DNA of 17,101 bases from Lachnospiraceae bacterium (GTDB lineage: Bacteria; Bacillota; Clostridia; Lachnospirales; Lachnospiraceae): assembly GCA_017461685.1 (NCBI GenBank), contig JAFTXF010000010.1, positions 1 through 17,101 on the forward strand, given 5' to 3'. Each line of letters opens with the position of its first letter. The stretch's first letter is position 1. The notes under the pieces are model-generated. The model saw nothing but the letters and a program-made list of their open reading frames with translations. It made no database searches and was not told where the DNA came from. Positions 1 to 8,528 of the stretch are shown piece after piece. The position numbers and the translations under genes were made by a program.

Positions 1-3000
1 CGGTGCATTGGTAAAGTCTAAAAGTTCCATAACCCGGTGATATGCTGTACCTCGTTCCGCACCCTTTACCTCAGTTTTTTCCTTCATAAAATCAGGAATA
101 TATGGAATGATTTCTTCCTCATTGGCTTTTTCGAAGGCATCGAAAACAGCTTCCTGCTCTTCTGCAATAGCAGCTTTTTTTAACTCAGATACACTGGTTT
201 TACTGTATAAATCCTTTAAATTTGCATGTGGATATTGGTACCCAAAACGCTGCTCGTAAGCCTCTGATAATGATTGGGACACCCCAAAATGGCCAGTGAG
301 TTTCGGGTTCAACTCTATGTCCTTCGCTTCTCCCTTGTATTTCGCGGTCAGTCCAACATCCCTCAACTTTCCCTCAGTTTCCAAGTCAAGCTGAGAAACC
401 AATAAATCCTTACGCTCTTCTCTGGTCACAGTTTCCACGATTTCCGCTGTCACATAGTCCTCAGTCGTCACGGTCCTCAGTTCAATCGGACTCTCGCTGT
501 CTCTTGCCAGCAGGCACAAATCCAAATAAGACCTGGCAGTCAGCACATCCGGCAGCATACGGGTTTTCACAACGCTGCAATCCACACATGTTACACTCGA
601 TAACGCCGCTGTTCCTTCTTCAAGCTGCTCCTTGTACCCCACCATAATCAGTTTTTCCTTTGCTCTGGTCATGGCTACATATAAAATACGCTGCTCCTCT
701 GCCAAAATTTCCTGCCCCATTTTTAAGGCAATTACATTTTTACGCAAGGTTTTATTCTTGGAGCGAAGGGTCGGATTAATATAATCCATGCCAAACCCCA
801 TATCATTATCGATTAAAAGAAGCTGCTGTTTGTCGCGCATCTGATAGCTTTGTCCCATGCCGCACACAATGCATACCGGGAACTCCAGGCCCTTACTCTT
901 ATGAATACTCATTACCCGGACCGCGTCACCATGCTCTGCAAGTCCTGCCTCACCGTAATCAATGGACTGCTTGTGCAGCTGGTTCATATAGGAAGTAAAA
1001 GCAAAAAGCCCCTGATAACTGCAATTGCCAAAGGTTGCGGCTTTTTCTAATAAAAGGGACACATTAGACAATCGCTTCGCCCCATCCGGCAGTACGCTCA
1101 TATATTCCCGATATTGATAATCCTTTAATATTTCATAAATAAGCTCCGATACCGTCATATACTCCGCCTGTATACGGTATTTTCGCAATTGCTTCTGAAG
1201 GCGGGCAATAGCCTGTCCGGTTTCCTCTTCCGGAAATGCCGCCTCATACGCACAAAGCATATCATAAAGACTGAGTTCTCCTTTTTTGCCTGATGCCTGA
1301 CCGTTTCTCAGAAGTTCGTTATAATATACCTTCACCTGTGCTAATTGATTTTCACTCATCCCGCCGAAAATAGACGTGCACACGCCAAACAGTGGTATGT
1401 CCAGTCTCGGATTTTCTATGGTTTGCAGAAGCTTTACAATATTCTGTATCTCCACTGCATCAAAATATCCGCTGCCTGATGTCATATACAAGGGAAGTCC
1501 CTGCTCGGCAAAAACCTTCTTGTAGGCCTCTTCGAAACTGGAAGGACTGCGAAACAGCAGCACGATGTCTGCATAGGTAACCGGTCTGAAACCTTTCCCG
1601 GTATCATCCAGTATCTGCCCTTCTTTTACCAGCTCTTTAATACGTTTAGAAACACAGTACGCCTCCCACTCTTTACTGTCGTAATGCTCCGGCTTATCGC
1701 CTGTAGCAACGATTAGCTCGGCCTCCATCCCCGGTACCTCCGGATAATGGGCTCCGGGGTACAGGGCTGCATGCTCATCATAAGCAATGCCACCAAGCTC
1801 CGGCAGCATTACCTTCTCGAAAATGCTGTTTGTCGCAGCCAAAACCTCTGTGCGGCTTCTAAAATTCTGCTTTAAATCAATTCTGATATTCCTGTTCGAA
1901 GCTGTAACATCCTCATTGATAGTTTTGTCATCTGTTCGCTCTCTGCCGTCGCACCCGTCAGATATGCTCATCCGGCCTTCGTTCTTTGCGTCAATTGCGT
2001 CTGACTTGTCTTTTAATTGCATGTGACACGACTCATCTGCACATATGACATTTTTGTCATTTCCAAGCTCCGTACGGATTTCTGCGCACATTTCCGCCTT
2101 TCTCACGTCACTTTTGTCTGTATATCCTCCAGCACTATTCTCTGCATCACACTCGATACTTTTCTCTTCATATTCCTCGTCACTTTTCGAGGCATTCCCT
2201 TCGGCACGTTTCTCTGCATATGCATGGTATTTCTCCATGAACAGTTCCGGCCTTGCAAGACGGAATTTATAAATACTTTGCTTCACGTCTCCTACCATAA
2301 AGCGGTTATTTTTGCCCAAAACTGTACCTGACACTGCTGTCACCAGATATTCCTGAACCATATTACTGTCCTGGTACTCATCTACCATCACTTCTTCGAA
2401 ATATTCCTGATAACTACGAGCAATCTCTGTAGGCTCATATCCTTCCTCAGTCTCCTTTAAAAGAATCTGCAGCGCCATATGCTCCATATCATTGAAATCA
2501 ATGATGCCTCTCTTACGCTTCTCTGCTGCCAGTCGCTCCATATAGGTAACAGTAAGCTCCACCAAAGCCTCCGTCACTGCCTTGCAGGCTGCATTTTCCA
2601 CCCCAATACTCTGGGGACTCTTTCCGAAAAATTGTGCACTAAGCCCTTGCAGAGCCTTTTTGTAAACAGTACGCAGCTCCTTGACCCGTTCCTTTTTGCC
2701 CGAATGCACGCTGTCATCCTTCTTCGCAGGCAGTCTGGCAAATTCCATATTAGACAAGAGACTGCCAATACCGGACAAACTATCCTGACGCAATACCTTG
2801 CCCAAATATTCCTGCTCCGCCTCCAGCACATCCGCATACATATACGGTCCGTCAGGCTCTGTGGCAATTTGATACAATCTGCCATAAGCTTCCTGATAAC
2901 TTTGCAAAAGTCCGCGGATATGCAAAAGTAAATATTTGCCGCTATCAGTGCCGGTAAATTCCTCTAAATCCTGAAACTCGTAGTCCTTCTTTCGCTCCAG

Positions 3001-3576
3001 AAGCCATTTCTTTGGGAAAGGCATGCTCATGGCTCTGGCATAAAGCTGGTCCATGTAATCTTCCAACACGCTTTCCCTGCCGTTATGGCAAATGAACTCC
3101 ACCATATAAAGAAAGTCCTCCTGCCCCTTTGCAAAGGCCTCCTCCAATACCTGCTCCTTCACCTCCGCTGCCAAAAGCTTTACCGTAGCTTCGTCTGCCA
3201 CAGAAAAGTCCGGCTCCAATGCGATTGCTTCGAAGTGATTCTTTATCAAATATAAGCAAAAACTGTGAATCGTAGTAATCTGCGCCTGATGCACCAAAAC
3301 TGCCTGTCTCTGCAAGTGCAAGTTTTCGGGCTCCTGCGTAAGTCTGGCCTGAATGGCATTGCTGATACGCTCCTTCATACCTGCTGCCGCTGCATTGGTA
3401 AAGGTCACTACCAAAAGTCTGTCAATATCTATCGGGTGCTCCGCATCGGTAATACGTCTGATAATGCGCTCCACAAGTACGGCTGTCTTACCGCTTCCGG
3501 CAGCCGCAGATACCAATATATTTTTGTTCCTTGTATCAATGACCTTTTGCTGGTCTGTTGTAAATGTTACCGCCAT
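1..3576 (-). CDS. addA: AddA, ATP-dependent helicase/nuclease subunit A (3' end outside window)
   Basis: Subunit of the AddAB helicase-nuclease, which processes double-strand DNA ends to recombinogenic 3' tails. The start is ATG at 3576, preceded by AGGAGA at good spacing and by an in-frame stop. The N-terminus has the UvrD-type Walker A (SAAAGSGKT, about residues 23-31, K30), then VVTFTNAAA (motif Ia), a Walker B VDEYQDSN near residue 397, DVKQSIYKFR near 430, NFRSR (motif IV), VMSIHKSKGLEFP (motif V) and YVAMTRAKEKL (motif VI). The visible end, RGTAYHRVMELLDF, is the beginning of the C-terminal RecB-type nuclease domain, so the catalytic nuclease motifs lie beyond the left edge. 1192 codons are visible. 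About 95 hydrophilic residues (roughly 455-555) sit between motifs III and IV, where most AddA proteins as I know them have a much shorter loop. It lies downstream of addB, as is usual in Firmicutes. Confidence 0.96.
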   Translation of the reverse strand, partial: MAVTFTTDQQKVIDTRNKNILVSAAAGSGKTAVLVERIIRRITDAEHPIDIDRLLVVTFTNAAAAGMKERISNAIQARLTQEPENLHLQRQAVLVHQAQITTIHSFCLYLIKNHFEAIALEPDFSVADEATVKLLAAEVKEQVLEEAFAKGQEDFLYMVEFICHNGRESVLEDYMDQLYARAMSMPFPKKWLLERKKDYEFQDLEEFTGTDSGKYLLLHIRGLLQSYQEAYGRLYQIATEPDGPYMYADVLEAEQEYLGKVLRQDSLSGIGSLLSNMEFARLPAKKDDSVHSGKKERVKELRTVYKKALQGLSAQFFGKSPQSIGVENAACKAVTEALVELTVTYMERLAAEKRKRGIIDFNDMEHMALQILLKETEEGYEPTEIARSYQEYFEEVMVDEYQDSNMVQEYLVTAVSGTVLGKNNRFMVGDVKQSIYKFRLARPELFMEKYHAYAEKRAEGNASKSDEEYEEKSIECDAENSAGGYTDKSDVRKAEMCAEIRTELGNDKNVICADESCHMQLKDKSDAIDAKNEGRMSISDGCDGRERTDDKTINEDVTASNRNIRIDLKQNFRSRTEVLAATNSIFEKVMLPELGGIAYDEHAALYPGAHYPEVPGMEAELIVATGDKPEHYDSKEWEAYCVSKRIKELVKEGQILDDTGKGFRPVTYADIVLLFRSPSSFEEAYKKVFAEQGLPLYMTSGSGYFDAVEIQNIVKLLQTIENPRLDIPLFGVCTSIFGGMSENQLAQVKVYYNELLRNGQASGKKGELSLYDMLCAYEAAFPEEETGQAIARLQKQLRKYRIQAEYMTVSELIYEILKDYQYREYMSVLPDGAKRLSNVSLLLEKAATFGNCSYQGLFAFTSYMNQLHKQSIDYGEAGLAEHGDAVRVMSIHKSKGLEFPVCIVCGMGQSYQMRDKQQLLLIDNDMGFGMDYINPTLRSKNKTLRKNVIALKMGQEILAEEQRILYVAMTRAKEKLIMVGYKEQLEEGTAALSSVTCVDCSVVKTRMLPDVLTARSYLDLCLLARDSESPIELRTVTTEDYVTAEIVETVTREERKDLLVSQLDLETEGKLRDVGLTAKYKGEAKDIELNPKLTGHFGVSQSLSEAYEQRFGYQYPHANLKDLYSKTSVSELKKAAIAEEQEAVFDAFEKANEEEIIPYIPDFMKEKTEVKGAERGTAYHRVMELLDFTNAP
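1905..2215 (-). other. Low-complexity insertion inside addA helicase core
   Basis: This in-frame stretch of roughly 95-100 codons encodes an Asp/Glu/Lys/Ser/Asn-rich, Cys-sprinkled segment with recurring short motifs (SDEE, AENSAGG, TDKSD, NDKN, KDKSD, RTDDK). The flanks are conserved UvrD/AddA sequence: QSIYKFRLARPELFMEKYH on one side and IRIDLKQNFRSR on the other. It is predicted by composition to be disordered. The boundaries are approximate. The frame is open throughout, so the segment is translated and not a disruption. Confidence 0.7.
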
Positions 3577-3813
3577 ACAAGTCTCCTGTTCCTTGTCATT
3601 TTCCTTAACCTTTTCACAAGTGTTTCTGACAGCACTTGCCTTTCACACCATTATGAAATAAGCTCAATACATTTCTGATGTCGGCACTGCCTTCATGGAA
3701 AATGTATGTTTTGACACTTTTCCTGCATTTTCGTCATTTCGCCATCTAATTCACACGCAAAATGCATTATTTTCTTGCATTTTTCGCTTTTCCAATATCT
3801 TGCTCGCCGTATT
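3577..3813. other. addB-addA intergenic spacer with small hairpin
   Basis: A 237-bp AT-rich spacer within the presumed addB-addA operon. I see no credible gene in it on either strand. It contains an imperfect inverted repeat: CGCAAAATGCA at 3756-3766 and TGCATTTTTCG at 3776-3786, 11-bp arms with one mismatch and a 9-nt loop. Another TGCATTTTCG copy starts at 3724. No convincing terminator or promoter was found. The addA ribosome binding site lies at its end, near 3585. Confidence 0.5.
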
Positions 3814-6800
3814 CTACTCTGATGAAAGTTCTTCCTGCATTCTCTCCCACACTTCTTCCTCTGATAGTGCTTCGATGCGACGCTTCTCATAACCATATTG
3901 TTTTTCATCAAAGCCGCATACGCCCTTATACGGACAGTACGTGCAGCCTTCCTCCTGACGGCTTCGGACATAAGGAGCCTTTTCTATATGTCCGGACATA
4001 ATCTCACTGCCCATCTCATAAAGCTTGTGATGAATAAACCTGCGCATCAGCTGGAACTGCTCCTCGGAACACACGCCGGACCCTCTGCCCGGTGTCCCGT
4101 CCTTTTTCAGATTCAGTGGAATCACATTGGAACTGCTCTCTATCTCGCTGTCTAACAAATGTACCACCGTCTCATCACCATTTAGCAAACCGCGGCTTCG
4201 CTGTTCCTTTAAAAGTACTTCCGGAAGCTGGTCCAAATTCTCCGCGCCCTCCATGCTCACCACAGGGTCCGCCACACGATAATAAAACATAGCTGCCGGA
4301 TGTACCTTTTTGGCCGAATAACGCTCCTCTAACATCTTAGTAGCGGTATCCAGATATACCAAAAGCTGCATCTGCAGGCCTGCATACAGGCAATCCAGCT
4401 CCAACTGCTTATTGCCTGATTTATAATCAATAACCTTTACATAAATATCATCTTCCACTGCGGCCACATCCAGCCTGTCAATGCGCCCTCTGAGCTTCAT
4501 CATAAGCTCTCTGGTAGCATTCCACTCACAGGAAACATCAAAATTAATTTCCAGACCATAGGTACTAAAAACTCCTGCCTGCATATGCTTTTTGAGCACT
4601 CTGATGCTGCGTTTTAAAATACGGTCCGCCCGTGACAAAGCATATCCGTTACGCGCCTTGTCCAATAACAATTCGTCACCGTACTGCTCTTTGATATAAG
4701 CCAGTCTCTGGCTGATTTTCAGGTCACCGTACTCCTCCGGAAAATCCTTCCAGCTATAACCGTCCTGCTCCAAATCCTTGCCAAATCCATCCAGCACATC
4801 ATGAAAAATATTACCTAAATCCGCAGATTCCAAAATATACTCCTGTGGTTCCTTAATCCCCAGGCCGTACTTCAGAAAATGTCCGTAGGGACAAGCGGCA
4901 TACTGTTCCAAACGACTGATGCTGCCATACAAAACACTGCCGTATAAGGACCTTGCCAAGGCATCGTCCAATCGCTCCCGGCCGCCTGTAAAAAAGGCCC
5001 GCTCCACGAAGCTGTTAATCTCCCCGGAACCCATATGCTTTTGCAGCACGGAAAGCATGGTATAAAGCTCCTGACATTCATATTCCTTCAGGCTGCCCTC
5101 TGCATACCTTCTAAGCTTCTCTGTACTCTGACTTAAAAGCTCTGACACATGCTCCGGCATCCCCTCTGCAGACACCTTGGCCACTTCCAGCATCGGGAAT
5201 AGCTTTCTGACTGTGCCGATAAAATAAGACGGTCTCAGCTCCTTCTCTGCATTGTCTGTCAAGGCATATGTCAAATACAGTCTCTTTGCCGGTTTGGTCA
5301 GCTGCTGATACAAATAAAACCGCTGTCGGAACTGCAGCTGCCTTCTGGTTGGCGCCAGCTCCATACCAAGTCCGTTCAGATACTCTCTGTCCATATCGGA
5401 AATCATGCCGCCCTTGGTATTGTTGCCCGGAATATTGACGTCATTTACCCCCACCACAAAGAGCACCTCCACCTGACTGATTCTGGTACGCTCCATATCA
5501 CCAATCAGTACCTGGTCCACCTTGGCAGGAATCAGACCCACCTGCAGCTCCTCAAAGCCGGCACGCAAAATCTCACTAAAGCTTTCTAAGGAAAGTACCT
5601 CATCCCCCAGAAGCACCACCATCTGATTAAACAAATCCATCATCTTACGATAAATCTGGCGATACTCTCTGGCCCTGCCGGCCTCGCCCATGGCTTCAAA
5701 CTGCTCACTGTAATGATGAAGCTTCTGCTCCACGCCGAGACTTGTCAGGAACGTATATAACTGTTCTATATATACACGCACTGCTTCTTCCTTCGTGAAT
5801 AAGCAAGGCGTAAGCTCTGTCATAAGCTTTTCTCTTAAATTATTTACCATCTCCAGAGAATAATCCTTCCCCTTTCGGATAAAAGGGCGCAAAAAGGCCT
5901 TCCGGCCTCTCAGCCCGGTCTCTATCAAATAAACCTCTAATAAATCCACTTCTTCTCTGGTGAGCCCACTAAATCCGCTGCGTAGATATCGCATCACGCC
6001 GGCATAGGAAAAATCCCGCTCTAACATTTCTAAAAGTCCCTGCAAAAGCTCCATCGCAGGATTGTGCAAAATCTTACTGCTGGCATCCACGAAATATGGG
6101 ATATCCATCTGCCCAAGAGCCTCCTGCAAATGATAACGGTAAGTCTCCATATCACCGCAAATCACTGCAATATCCCTATATTGGCAGCCTTCCTCACGCA
6201 CCAGACGCTTGATTTCTCTGGCCAGGGCAAAGCTTTCCTGCCTTGGATTCAAAGCCTGCCACAGGCGGATGCCATCATATGCTTTCTTCACACCATTGCA
6301 TGAATTCTCGCTATCTCTACATGTTTTATCGACATTCTTGCAGGCATTTTCGCTATCCTTACACAAATTTTCCCAATTCTTACGGCATTTACAAGCTCCC
6401 TCAAATACCTTAGCATTCTGCCGGAACAAATATTTCTCAAAGTGCGCCAGCATCGGACTTTCTGTGAATCGTTTCTGCTCCTTACACCAGATATACGGTG
6501 CTACAGGCACCCTTGCCTCTTCCGCCAATCGTTCCAGATCCCGGATGCTTTTGGCGCTGGTAAAAAAAAGCTGCTGCTCTGCAGTCACCTGGGAAGGCTC
6601 CTCATCCATAGTCATGGCCACATACATATCCTTTGCAAGCACCATCATCTCCTGTACCAGAGGCATCTGCACCGGTGTGAAACCGGTAAAACCGTCTAAA
6701 AATACTGTAACATTCTGAAAAAAAGCAGACTCCCGCAGCCTCTGTGTCAAAACAGGATACATGCTCTCTCCGGTACGGTAACTGCCCTGTTGAAATGCTA

Positions 6801-7299
6801 CATAAGCCCTATAAAGCTTTTGCACATCCTCTAACCGGGCTTGCAGCCCTCTGCGGCCGGCACTGCCGGCAATCAATACTTCCATGCCCTCCGGAGAAAT
6901 GCCGTACTGCTGCAGCTCTGAAATAATACCCTTTACCTCTGATATATAGCCATGTCTGTCCATAAGCTTCCCCAAAACGGGCAGCTCCTCCTTCATGCTG
7001 CCGGCCAGCGCCCGCAAAATCAGGTTCTTACCGGTGTCGTCTAAGGGCGTCAGATGATCGCCCCCAACCTCTTCCATCACACGGTGATACAGGCGGCTGA
7101 AGCTAAGCACGTCAATATTCATAATAGCATGGTTTGGATGCAGTAATACCATCTGCTTTTGAATCTGCATGGTATACTGGTCCGGTACCAAGATCAAATA
7201 CTGTCTTTCAGGATGCGCCAAAGCTTCCCCAATCATCCACTGATATGTACGTTTGCTCTTTCCGGAACCACTGGCTCCCAGCACAAAATGTAAACTCAT
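3814..7299 (-). CDS. addB: AddB, ATP-dependent nuclease/helicase-like subunit B
   Basis: Second subunit of AddAB, providing the nuclease for one strand and the iron-sulfur cluster. At 1161 residues it is close to the usual AddB length. The N-terminus has a Walker A, GASGSGKS (residues 8-15). The C-terminal RecB-type nuclease shows RGRIDRLD, then VIDYKSG near residue 958, and QMQLLVYL. The four [4Fe-4S] cysteines are evident: one in AACPYGHF (about residue 802) and three in CTYCPYKGVC near the C-terminus (about 1118-1127). The start ATG at 7299 directly follows the stop of the upstream peptidase gene (7300-7302), so the two are probably translationally coupled. Odd feature: residues about 300-340 form a short tandem repeat with cysteines every seven residues, listed separately. 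Confidence 0.96.
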   Translation of the reverse strand: MSLHFVLGASGSGKSKRTYQWMIGEALAHPERQYLILVPDQYTMQIQKQMVLLHPNHAIMNIDVLSFSRLYHRVMEEVGGDHLTPLDDTGKNLILRALAGSMKEELPVLGKLMDRHGYISEVKGIISELQQYGISPEGMEVLIAGSAGRRGLQARLEDVQKLYRAYVAFQQGSYRTGESMYPVLTQRLRESAFFQNVTVFLDGFTGFTPVQMPLVQEMMVLAKDMYVAMTMDEEPSQVTAEQQLFFTSAKSIRDLERLAEEARVPVAPYIWCKEQKRFTESPMLAHFEKYLFRQNAKVFEGACKCRKNWENLCKDSENACKNVDKTCRDSENSCNGVKKAYDGIRLWQALNPRQESFALAREIKRLVREEGCQYRDIAVICGDMETYRYHLQEALGQMDIPYFVDASSKILHNPAMELLQGLLEMLERDFSYAGVMRYLRSGFSGLTREEVDLLEVYLIETGLRGRKAFLRPFIRKGKDYSLEMVNNLREKLMTELTPCLFTKEEAVRVYIEQLYTFLTSLGVEQKLHHYSEQFEAMGEAGRAREYRQIYRKMMDLFNQMVVLLGDEVLSLESFSEILRAGFEELQVGLIPAKVDQVLIGDMERTRISQVEVLFVVGVNDVNIPGNNTKGGMISDMDREYLNGLGMELAPTRRQLQFRQRFYLYQQLTKPAKRLYLTYALTDNAEKELRPSYFIGTVRKLFPMLEVAKVSAEGMPEHVSELLSQSTEKLRRYAEGSLKEYECQELYTMLSVLQKHMGSGEINSFVERAFFTGGRERLDDALARSLYGSVLYGSISRLEQYAACPYGHFLKYGLGIKEPQEYILESADLGNIFHDVLDGFGKDLEQDGYSWKDFPEEYGDLKISQRLAYIKEQYGDELLLDKARNGYALSRADRILKRSIRVLKKHMQAGVFSTYGLEINFDVSCEWNATRELMMKLRGRIDRLDVAAVEDDIYVKVIDYKSGNKQLELDCLYAGLQMQLLVYLDTATKMLEERYSAKKVHPAAMFYYRVADPVVSMEGAENLDQLPEVLLKEQRSRGLLNGDETVVHLLDSEIESSSNVIPLNLKKDGTPGRGSGVCSEEQFQLMRRFIHHKLYEMGSEIMSGHIEKAPYVRSRQEEGCTYCPYKGVCGFDEKQYGYEKRRIEALSEEEVWERMQEELSSE
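6301..6384 (-). repeat. 21-bp tandem repeat in addB encoding heptad-spaced cysteines
   Basis: Four degenerate 21-bp units (6301-6321, 6322-6342, 6343-6363, 6364-6384). Alternate units are more alike, giving a 42-bp higher-order repeat (6296-6337 and 6338-6379). On the coding strand they encode seven-residue units CKDSENA, CKNVDKT, CRDSENS and CNGVKKA, preceded by a diverged KNWENL unit, so cysteine recurs every seventh residue. The segment lies between a conserved N-terminal part (LAHFEKYLFRQ) and the next conserved block (IRLWQALNPRQE). Confidence 0.8.
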
Positions 7300-8292
7300 T
7301 TATCTTATGACCTCTTTCATCATCCGAAGAGCATTCTGCCCTTTCATTTTGTCAATTACGGACGGTGCAATTCCCTTTTGCACCATTGTCTCAAATAAAT
7401 CCGGTAATACACCTGCATGAGGCATCGCCGGATTGGTGGTGATACCGTCAAAATCGCTGCCTAATGCAATCACGTCCTCGCCGCCAACCTTGATGATATG
7501 TTGTATATGTCTTACAAAACTGCCCAGGCAAACCTCGCCCGGCTGATCTTCCAGAAAATCAGCAGCAAAATTCAGCCCGATTACGCCGCCCCTCTCTGCA
7601 ATGGTGCGAATTTGTGCATCGGACAGATTGCGCTTGTGGCCGCAGACACTTCTGGCATTGGAATGACTGGCCACAAAGGGTTTCTTCGTAATAGCCGCAA
7701 CATCCCAAAAGCCGGCATCAGACAGGTGGGAAACGTCCACGATAATCCCCTTTTCCTGCATTGTCTCCACAATCTCAATGCCCTTCTTTGTAAGGCCCGG
7801 ATACTCACCGGTGACCTTCCAGCCCATAGGAAGCTCCGGCACGGAAACCTTCTCCAGGCAGCCCGGATAACCAATTTCGTTAGGATGATTCCAGGTCAGG
7901 GTAATCAGGCGCACACCCATTTCATAGAATTCCTTCAAATGTGTGAGACTGCCCTCTAACACACCGCCTTCCTCAATGGTCAGCATGGCAGACATAAGGC
8001 CCTGCTCAGCATGTTTGGCAATATCCTGATAATGATACACCGGAGCTATGTAAGGGCAATACTCTGCGCACAATTGCTGAAACAGCCTTGCCAATTCCAT
8101 GCCTCTTTCATAAGGGCTCTCCACCTTCTGCATATTTACAAAAGCAGCAAAACACTGCAATAAATAGCCACTTTGCAGCATACGATCTATATCCAAATGT
8201 CCGTCTCTTTTGTATAAATTGTAATGCTCACCCTTTAACTTCTGCGCCAAAAGCTCATCCAAAGTATCGCAATGTAAGTCAACGATCTTCAT
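7300..8292 (-). CDS. Membrane dipeptidase-like metallopeptidase (peptidase family M19)
   Basis: A 330-residue M19 (renal dipeptidase-type) zinc peptidase, which hydrolyses dipeptides, in some cases with a C-terminal D-residue. The family metal ligands are in place: HCDT (H7, D9), TIEEGG (E107 or E108), VDVSHLSD (H189), ASHSNARSV (H210) and the catalytic-site aspartate in GSDFDG (D280). There is no signal peptide or membrane segment, so it is likely cytoplasmic despite the family name. The start ATG at 8292 is preceded by GGGAGG with good spacing. It is the first gene of an apparent operon with addB and addA. The substrate cannot be told from sequence; peptidoglycan-derived or dietary dipeptides are possible. 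Confidence 0.92.
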   Translation of the reverse strand: MKIVDLHCDTLDELLAQKLKGEHYNLYKRDGHLDIDRMLQSGYLLQCFAAFVNMQKVESPYERGMELARLFQQLCAEYCPYIAPVYHYQDIAKHAEQGLMSAMLTIEEGGVLEGSLTHLKEFYEMGVRLITLTWNHPNEIGYPGCLEKVSVPELPMGWKVTGEYPGLTKKGIEIVETMQEKGIIVDVSHLSDAGFWDVAAITKKPFVASHSNARSVCGHKRNLSDAQIRTIAERGGVIGLNFAADFLEDQPGEVCLGSFVRHIQHIIKVGGEDVIALGSDFDGITTNPAMPHAGVLPDLFETMVQKGIAPSVIDKMKGQNALRMMKEVIR

Positions 8293-8403
8293 ACAAACCT
8301 CCCGATTCTATCCCGTCTGTCATCTCTGCATCCCAAACTCCAAATATGTCTGCCTTCGTATCCGTCTCACGCTCCTAAGGCAGTCTGAAATACTGTTAAA
8401 TGT

Positions 8404-8432
8404 ATCTTACCACAAAATCGTATGATAGGAAA
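8404..8432 (-). promoter_or_regulatory. Possible promoter of the M19 peptidase-addB-addA operon
   Basis: On the minus strand an extended -10 (TG-G-TAAGAT, hexamer at 8404-8409) lies 17 bp downstream of a weak -35 candidate (TTTCCT, 8427-8432). It sits in the gap between the nagA terminator and the peptidase start, where a promoter is needed. The leader would be about 105 nt. No LexA box was seen there. Confidence 0.4.
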
Positions 8433-8455
8433 CACTTTCTGCGAATTGATATAAC

Positions 8456-8508
8456 AAAAGAGCCTCACATCCATTTAAAACTGAACTAAAATGGAACGAG
8501 ACTCTTTT
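8456..8508 (-). terminator. Hairpin terminator after nagA
   Basis: Outer arms AAAAGAGCCTC (8456-8466) and GAGACTCTTTT (8498-8508) pair with one mismatch, and an inner stem pairs CCATTT (8471-8476) with AAATGG (8489-8494). On the minus strand it starts about 20 bp after the nagA stop and ends in a short T tract. The flanking A/T runs would also let it work on plus-strand transcripts. Confidence 0.75.
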
Positions 8509-8528
8509 CTACATGATTATTTACTTTC

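Noticed and set aside
2017..2331. Overlapping plus-strand frames across the AddA insertion
   Set aside because: They are antisense to addA, lack ribosome binding sites and family features, and are explained by the repetitive base composition of the insertion.
6209..6718. Plus-strand frame of 169 codons
   Set aside because: It is antisense to addB, which has clear domain support. Its composition (Ser/Leu/Phe/His-rich) is that of a shadow frame.
7498..7959. Plus-strand frame of 153 codons
   Set aside because: Antisense to the M19 peptidase whose metal ligands are all present; no ribosome binding site or recognisable motif.
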